From Hahella sp. CCB-MM4 (lineage in GTDB: Bacteria; Pseudomonadota; Gammaproteobacteria; Pseudomonadales; Oleiphilaceae), in NCBI RefSeq assembly GCF_002260525.1, contig NZ_MRYI01000019.1, forward strand, positions 62,001-126,000: a DNA stretch of 64,000 nucleotides. The letters are read 5' to 3'. The notes under the pieces are model-generated. The model saw only the letters and a list, made by a program, of their open reading frames with translations, searched no databases and was not told the origin of the DNA. A program made the translations under genes and the position numbers. This document shows positions 59,381-64,000 of this stretch, in pieces (the stretch's first letter is position 1; every line of letters begins with the position of its first letter).

Positions 59381-60013
59381 TTGGAAAAATCAGCAGTTCT
59401 TGATACCCAACAGAGCTATCACCACGGAAATCTACGCCAGGAGTTGGTAGAAAAGGCCCTGGATCAGTTGAAGCAGGTGGGGCCGGACAAAGTATCATTG
59501 AGGGCTCTGGCTCGCGAGATCGGTGTTTCCCAGACCGCACCCTATCGCCACTTCTCCGATAAGAATGCATTGCTCGCGGCAATCGCGGCGCAGGGCTACA
59601 ACGAACTTAACCGGGTTACCATCAAAGCCTGTGGAGACTGCCGGGATGCGCCGGAAAAAATGATCCAGGCAGGGTTGGCATACATATTATTTGCGCGACA
59701 AAACCCGGAACTGTACAAGCTGATGTTTGGTCCGGTCATCGAGTGTCCTTTGGAATATCCGGACCTTGCCGAAGCCGGGCAGGCTTCGTTCCAGGTGATA
59801 TTGGCGATTTGTGAAGAAGGTGTCCAGGCCGGGCTGTTTACGAATCAGGATGCTTCTTTGATTGCTCATTCCACCTGGGCGATGGTGCATGGAATCGCCA
59901 GTTTGTGGATCGATGGCATGTATCAGTGTACGGGGCGTCAGCACGATGACAGCCTGATCACAGACTCCCTGAAGCTTGCTTTGCACGGCGTTCTTAAACG
60001 GGACGGAGATTAA
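59381..60013 (+). CDS. TetR/AcrR-family transcriptional regulator
   Basis: 210 residues from a TTG start with AGGTGGAG upstream. The N-terminal helix-turn-helix is VSLRALAREIGVSQTAPYRHF (about 38-58) and the C-terminal domain with MIQAGLAYILFARQNPELYKLMFG fits the TetR_C_33 (WHG) type. No promoter target adjoins it; the divergent PilZ gene is 240 bp upstream and the alpha/beta hydrolase gene converges downstream, so either could be regulated. Confidence 0.84.
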   Translation: MEKSAVLDTQQSYHHGNLRQELVEKALDQLKQVGPDKVSLRALAREIGVSQTAPYRHFSDKNALLAAIAAQGYNELNRVTIKACGDCRDAPEKMIQAGLAYILFARQNPELYKLMFGPVIECPLEYPDLAEAGQASFQVILAICEEGVQAGLFTNQDASLIAHSTWAMVHGIASLWIDGMYQCTGRQHDDSLITDSLKLALHGVLKRDGD

Positions 60014-60069
60014 CTCTCTAGGGGCTGACTTCAGTCTCCTCCTATACTTTCTTTAATTTCAGTATGTGC

Positions 60070-60159
60070 CTTAATATCAACACTCATCTTGATGCTAAGA
60101 CCTGCCTTGATACTAAGACTTGGCTTGATACTGATACTCGCCTGAATACCTATTCTTAC
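60070..60159. repeat. Five-copy 18-bp tandem repeat overlapping a stop codon
   Basis: CTTAATATCAACACTCAT (60070-60087), CTTGATGCTAAGACCTGC (60088-60105), CTTGATACTAAGACTTGG (60106-60123), CTTGATACTGATACTCGC (60124-60141) and CTGAATACCTATTCTTAC (60142-60159). A possible sixth, weaker copy precedes it. The last unit overlaps the stop codon of the minus-strand hydrolase. In one minus frame the array would read as a Ser-Leu-Ser-Ile-Lys-type hexapeptide repeat. Confidence 0.93.
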
Positions 60160-61070
60160 AGCATGCCAATACTCTTCTGAATAAAAGCATTCGCAACCCG
60201 GATAAACTTTCCGGGTTCATCCAACATCGGCATATGACCGCTATCCTTAAACGGAATGAAGTGCCCCCGGACACACTGGTCTGCGATAAATTTCTGTCCT
60301 GGCCACGGATACATATCTGAGCGCATTCCGGCCAATACCCATACCGGTATGTCCAGGTTTTCCAGCAGCGGCCGCATGTCGTAGTCCTGATGCAGGTAAG
60401 CCCCGAGGCAGGTGTTGTAAGCATGCCAGTGGGCGGCCGGTAAAACATAGTTGGCGACAAATGGAAATTTCCAGAGCTGTTTTACCAGACGCTTTTGGGT
60501 GGGGCGGGAGACGGCATATCCGATAAAGTCGCTGAGTTCATGTAGAAATGCCTGTTGAAAATATTTGGGAAGGCTTTCAAAAGGTGTCTCCGGAGAGTAC
60601 TCCCGGGCCTCCCGATAGAGTTCACCAAGAATCTTAAAACGAGCCTGGCCGTCTGCACCGAACATTCCGTAGCTCCAGTCCGATGCCTGGTGAACAAATG
60701 GGGACTGATCGATATTCAGATAAGCGCGTACCCGATGGTCAGGTGCCAGACGGAAATACTGCATGGCGATAAATGCCCCCATGGAAATACCGGCCATGGG
60801 AAAGTCACTCAAGTGAAAGTGTTCAATCATATCCTGCAGGTCTTCTGCATAGTTGGTCAGCACACATTCTGAGTTATGACGAACTCCCGCCGACCGGCCA
60901 AAGCCTCGCATATCTGGAAGATAGAAACGGTAACGGTGGGAGAGTGGCAGTAGAAACGGTAGCCAGTGTCCCGAATGCATTCCGAAACCATGAAGAAATA
61001 TTACCGGTGATCCCTTTCCGACAACGCGCACATAGACGGATTTGCCGTCACGCATAGGAATCCAGGGCAT
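60156..61070 (-). CDS. Alpha/beta hydrolase
   Basis: 304 residues. Oxyanion segment HGFGMHSGHWLPF (about 27-39), nucleophile elbow MAGISMGAFIAM (about 92-103, Ser) and terminal His in DSGHMPMLDEP near residue 280, the alpha/beta-hydrolase triad. It resembles epoxide hydrolase/haloalkane dehalogenase-like lipolytic enzymes without the diagnostic cap residues to decide. No signal peptide. Its stop lies in the 18-bp array. Confidence 0.82.
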   Translation of the reverse strand: MPWIPMRDGKSVYVRVVGKGSPVIFLHGFGMHSGHWLPFLLPLSHRYRFYLPDMRGFGRSAGVRHNSECVLTNYAEDLQDMIEHFHLSDFPMAGISMGAFIAMQYFRLAPDHRVRAYLNIDQSPFVHQASDWSYGMFGADGQARFKILGELYREAREYSPETPFESLPKYFQQAFLHELSDFIGYAVSRPTQKRLVKQLWKFPFVANYVLPAAHWHAYNTCLGAYLHQDYDMRPLLENLDIPVWVLAGMRSDMYPWPGQKFIADQCVRGHFIPFKDSGHMPMLDEPGKFIRVANAFIQKSIGML

Positions 61071-61327
61071 AGAAGACTTCCAATGAATTACAACAAACTA
61101 AGTATAGACAAGGGACAAGAGAATAGAGGAAGGGCATAGAGTACAGTGGAGGGATACCGTGAACAGGGGAGGAACAAGGAACTGTCCGGCTTGGTCATCC
61201 TTCATAGAAGCATCTGCGGGAGCAAAGGAAGGATTTGTCGGAGTACTGCTGAAAAGTATTCAGGAGGCCCACCTGGGAGGTGGCCCACTTCACGGAAGAC
61301 TTGTGAAGCAGGCCGGTGGAACAGGTT

Positions 61328-62590
61328 TTAGATGTTGAAACCAGTGGGAAGTTTCTTTTCAACCAACTGATTTTTGAGCTTCACGTAAGCCGGTACCCCG
61401 TTTTTATACGGCGGATAGGACTCCCCTTCAATGAGAGGTGCCAGATAGCGACGGGCGGCTTCGGTGATGCCGAAACCATCCTCGCTGATGAAATCCAGCG
61501 GCATTTTCTTTTCCACGTTGGCAATCTGGGATAGCGGTGCTTCTCCGATGGACCACAAATAAGGGCTGTCCTGTTCCCGAACAATCACGGGCATCAGCGC
61601 ATTCTTGCCCTGAATCGCTAGCTCAACGGCGGCTTTGCCGACCGCGTAGGCTTGTTCCAGATCTGTCTTTGAAGAAATGTGTCTGGCGGAACGCTGAAGG
61701 TAGTCGGACACGGCCCAGTGATATTTATAGCCGAGCTCAGACTTGATCATATTAGCGATAAAAGGCGCGACACCGCCGAGCTGGGTGTGACCGAAAGCAT
61801 CCGTGATACCGGCATCAGAGAGAAAACGGCCGTCTTCGTACTGAGCACCTTCTGACACCACGATAGAGCAATAACCGTCTCGTTTGACGACTTTATCCAC
61901 ACGTTTCAGGAACTTATCCCGATCAAAGGGGACTTCAGGAAATATGATGATTTGTGGTGCGGGTTGCCCCTCGTGCTGGGCCAGGCCGCCTGCCGCGGCT
62001 ATCCAGCCGGCATGACGTCCCATAACTTCCATGACGAATACCTTGGTGGAGGATTCACACATGGAAATGATATCCAGCGACGCCTCGCGAATGGACGTGG
62101 CCACATATTTGGCAACTGAGCCAAACCCGGGACAGCAATCGGTAATGGGAAGATCGTTGTCGACAGTTTTGGGAATACCGATGCAGGTGATCGGGTAACC
62201 CAGAGTCTCACTGATCTGAGAGACTTTATATGCGGTGTCTGAAGAATCACCACCGCCGTTGTAAAAGAAGTAGCCGATATTATGGGCTTTAAAGACTTCA
62301 ATAAGGCGTTCGTACTCCGCCTTTTGGGTTTGAATATCTTTAAGTTTGTAGCGACAGGAGCCGAACGCTCCGCCGGGCGTAAATTTAAGAGCGGCAATAT
62401 CCTCCTGGCTTTCCAGGCTGGTATCGATCAACTCTTCGCGAAGAGCCCCGATAATGCCGTTATGGCCCGCATAGACAGTTCCAATTTTGTCAGAGTGTTG
62501 CCGCGCTGCTTCGATGACCCCGCAGGCTGAAGCATTGATGACCGAGGTCACACCGCCGGACTGGGCATAGAACGCGTTTTTTACCGTCAT
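61328..62590 (-). CDS. Pyrophosphate-dependent 6-phosphofructokinase
   Basis: 420 residues. The phosphodonor motif FYNGGGDSSDTA (about 108-119) has Asp where ATP-dependent enzymes have Gly, and GIPKTVDNDLP (about 138-148) has the Lys, both marks of the PPi-dependent type; MEVMGRHAGWIAA matches the fructose-6-phosphate pocket. It phosphorylates fructose 6-phosphate with pyrophosphate, a reversible glycolytic step. It is divergent from mpl, with a 278-bp gap carrying a 23-bp repeat. Confidence 0.88.
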   Translation of the reverse strand: MTVKNAFYAQSGGVTSVINASACGVIEAARQHSDKIGTVYAGHNGIIGALREELIDTSLESQEDIAALKFTPGGAFGSCRYKLKDIQTQKAEYERLIEVFKAHNIGYFFYNGGGDSSDTAYKVSQISETLGYPITCIGIPKTVDNDLPITDCCPGFGSVAKYVATSIREASLDIISMCESSTKVFVMEVMGRHAGWIAAAGGLAQHEGQPAPQIIIFPEVPFDRDKFLKRVDKVVKRDGYCSIVVSEGAQYEDGRFLSDAGITDAFGHTQLGGVAPFIANMIKSELGYKYHWAVSDYLQRSARHISSKTDLEQAYAVGKAAVELAIQGKNALMPVIVREQDSPYLWSIGEAPLSQIANVEKKMPLDFISEDGFGITEAARRYLAPLIEGESYPPYKNGVPAYVKLKNQLVEKKLPTGFNI

Positions 62591-62687
62591 GTTGCTAGGG
62601 CCTCTTGTAATACTGGCTCAGTACGAATTGCGGGCGCATCATACGCGAAAATGACCCTGTTTTCATGTCGGGAATCGCGCAATTTTG

Positions 62688-62733
62688 CCGGAATACCCAG
62701 TCGACTTATCCCGGAATGCCCGGTCGTCTTATC
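62688..62733. repeat. Two-copy 23-bp tandem repeat upstream of mpl
   Basis: Two 23-bp copies (62688-62710 and 62711-62733) start CCGGAATACCC and CCGGAATGCCC and both end GTCTTATC or GACTTATC. Matching is 19 or 20 of 23. The array lies between pfp and mpl. Confidence 0.85.
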
Positions 62734-62868
62734 ATAATACTGCAGGATATGGGTGCAACTGATTGATTTTGTCAGTATCCGGCTGGCATCAGCCCATCCC
62801 CTCAGTAATAATGTCAAAGCATCCATTAGTATTTTAGCCATTAAGCCATCAATTTTAAGAAACCATCA

Positions 62869-64000
62869 TGCATATTCATATTTTAGGTATTTGCGGTACA
62901 TTCATGGGCAGTCTTGCCCTGCTGGCCAAGGAACTGGGTTACAAGGTGACCGGCTCCGACCAGCATGTCTATCCCCCCATGAGCACCCAATTGATGGCCC
63001 AGGGAATTGAACTTAGAGAGGGTTACGAACCTTCTCATCTGGACCCGATGCCGGATCTGGTCATTATCGGTAACGCCATGAGCCGGGGAAATCCCTTGGT
63101 GGAGTATGTCCTCAATAAAGGTATTCGATACACCAGCGGGCCGCAGTGGCTGTCCGAGCATGTTTTGCAGGAACGTTGGGTGCTGGCGGTGGCAGGTACT
63201 CACGGTAAGACCACGACCACGTCGATGCTGGCCTGGATTCTGGATCAGTGCGGACTGGCCCCCGGTTTTCTGGTCGGTGGTGTACCTTTAGGCTTTGGTG
63301 CATCGGCAAGACTGGGAGACACATCGTTTTTTGTGATTGAGGCGGATGAATATGACAGTGCGTTTTTTGATAAACGTTCCAAGTTCGTCCATTACCGTCC
63401 CCGGACATTGATTATCAATAACCTTGAATTTGACCATGCGGACATCTTTGATGACCTGAAGGCAATACAGACCCAGTTTCATCATGTGGTCAGAACCGTG
63501 CCGAGCCAGGGGGTCATTATTTCTCCCAAAGGAGTGAATGCCATTGAAGAGACACTGGCCCGTGGCGTTTGGAGTCCAAGAGTCGTTTATGCGTTGAATG
63601 ATCCAGAAGCGGATTTGTCTGCCCAGTGCCTGGAACCAGACGGGAGTCGCTTCAGTGTTCATTTGAAAGGGGAGATCGTTGGCACCGTCGAGTGGAATAT
63701 GACCGGTCTCCATAATGTGCAGAATGCTCTGGCGGCGTTACTGGCAGCACGTCATATCGGGGTAAAACCGCAGAATGGTATCCAGGCGCTGAATGAATTC
63801 CCGGGAGTCAAACGTCGTCTGGAAAAGCTGGGCGAATCGGGAGGCGTTGTGGCTTACGATGATTTTGCCCACCATCCCACCGCCATACGCACCACGCTGG
63901 AAGGGCTACGTAACCGGGTGGGAAAAACTCCCATCTGGGCGATTATCGAACCTCGCTCGAATACCATGAAAATGGGAGTTCACAAGGATACCTTGCTGGA
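62869..64000 (+). CDS. mpl: Mpl, UDP-MurNAc tripeptide ligase, 5' part
   Basis: About 377 residues; the frame stays open to the window edge, so the C-terminus is missing. It starts HIHILGICGTFMGSLALLA (UDP-binding N-domain), then the ATP loop AGTHGKTTTTSML (about 108-120), the Mur ligase EADEYDSAFFD segment and, at the end of the visible part, FAHHPTAIRTTLEGL. Mpl reattaches the L-Ala-gamma-D-Glu-meso-DAP tripeptide to UDP-MurNAc for peptidoglycan recycling. The opening GTFMGSLA is typical of Mpl rather than MurC. The start follows the divergent pfp gene. Confidence 0.9.

Noticed and set aside
60070-60159. Array could be taken for a CRISPR array or a repeat-coding gene
   Set aside because: No spacers, and the open frame has no start or ribosome binding site; the hexapeptide reading follows from a period divisible by three.
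61260-61295. GC-rich inverted repeat after the phosphofructokinase gene
   Set aside because: Stem has mismatches and no T run, so it was not called a terminator.

Overview
The window is ordinary chromosomal DNA of a Gram-negative gammaproteobacterium, with a GC content that looks close to 50%. The evidence is an aa3-type oxidase tail, a DesT/FabR-type regulator with DesC- and DesB-like desaturase proteins, Mpl peptidoglycan recycling ligase, a PPi-type phosphofructokinase, YheT, AidB, YqaA, a DUF481 outer-membrane protein, and DUF6160/choice-of-anchor-D surface proteins typical of marine oil-degrader relatives (Marinobacter/Alcanivorax/Ketobacter/Hahella-like). I cannot fix the genus. No rRNA, tRNA, CRISPR array, prophage or insertion sequence was seen.

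Layout. 1-1.3 kb: end of a cytochrome oxidase cluster. 1.5-8.5 kb: a lipoprotein, an orphan acetolactate-synthase-like TPP enzyme, a DUF6624 protein, an Old Yellow Enzyme with a divergent MerR regulator, and an AraC regulator. 8.9-18.5 kb: exported and envelope proteins (two choice-of-anchor-D/DUF6160 proteins, a secreted lipin-like phosphatase, a DUF481 protein), a transglutaminase-like pair, an MBL hydrolase and a GFA protein. 18.6-21.9 kb: DesT/DesC/DesB fatty-acid desaturation locus. 23.2-25.4 kb: amidoligase plus glutamine-amidotransferase-like hydrolase. 25.4-31.7 kb: aldo/keto reductase, Bcr/CflA efflux pump, atypical SDR, hybrid histidine kinase.

31.7-37.7 kb is the metabolic highlight. 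A minus-strand URC-type uracil catabolism operon (URC1, URC4, uracil phosphoribosyltransferase) lies divergent to a plus-strand salvage operon with a second uracil phosphoribosyltransferase and the UraA permease. A site resembling the RutR uracil-sensor operator lies between them, and a yeast-type cytosine deaminase lies 8 kb away. 37.9-48.8 kb: M28 peptidase, 2-isopropylmalate synthase with a divergent Lrp, glyoxalase, YheT, AidB and small exported unknowns. 49-57.2 kb: SDR, two LysR regulators, a monooxygenase/DUF2798/RidA operon and a complete potFGHI-type polyamine transporter. 57.3-64 kb: membrane PilZ protein, TetR regulator, alpha/beta hydrolase, PPi-phosphofructokinase and truncated mpl.

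The most unusual signal is not a gene. At least eighteen short tandem arrays (unit 7-26 bp, 2-6 copies, copies partly diverged) are spread along the window, mostly in the gaps next to start or stop codons and three times touching coding sequence. The arrays do not share a sequence, so they look like repeated local duplication of whatever DNA was there. Units of exactly 18 bp occur at four separate places.
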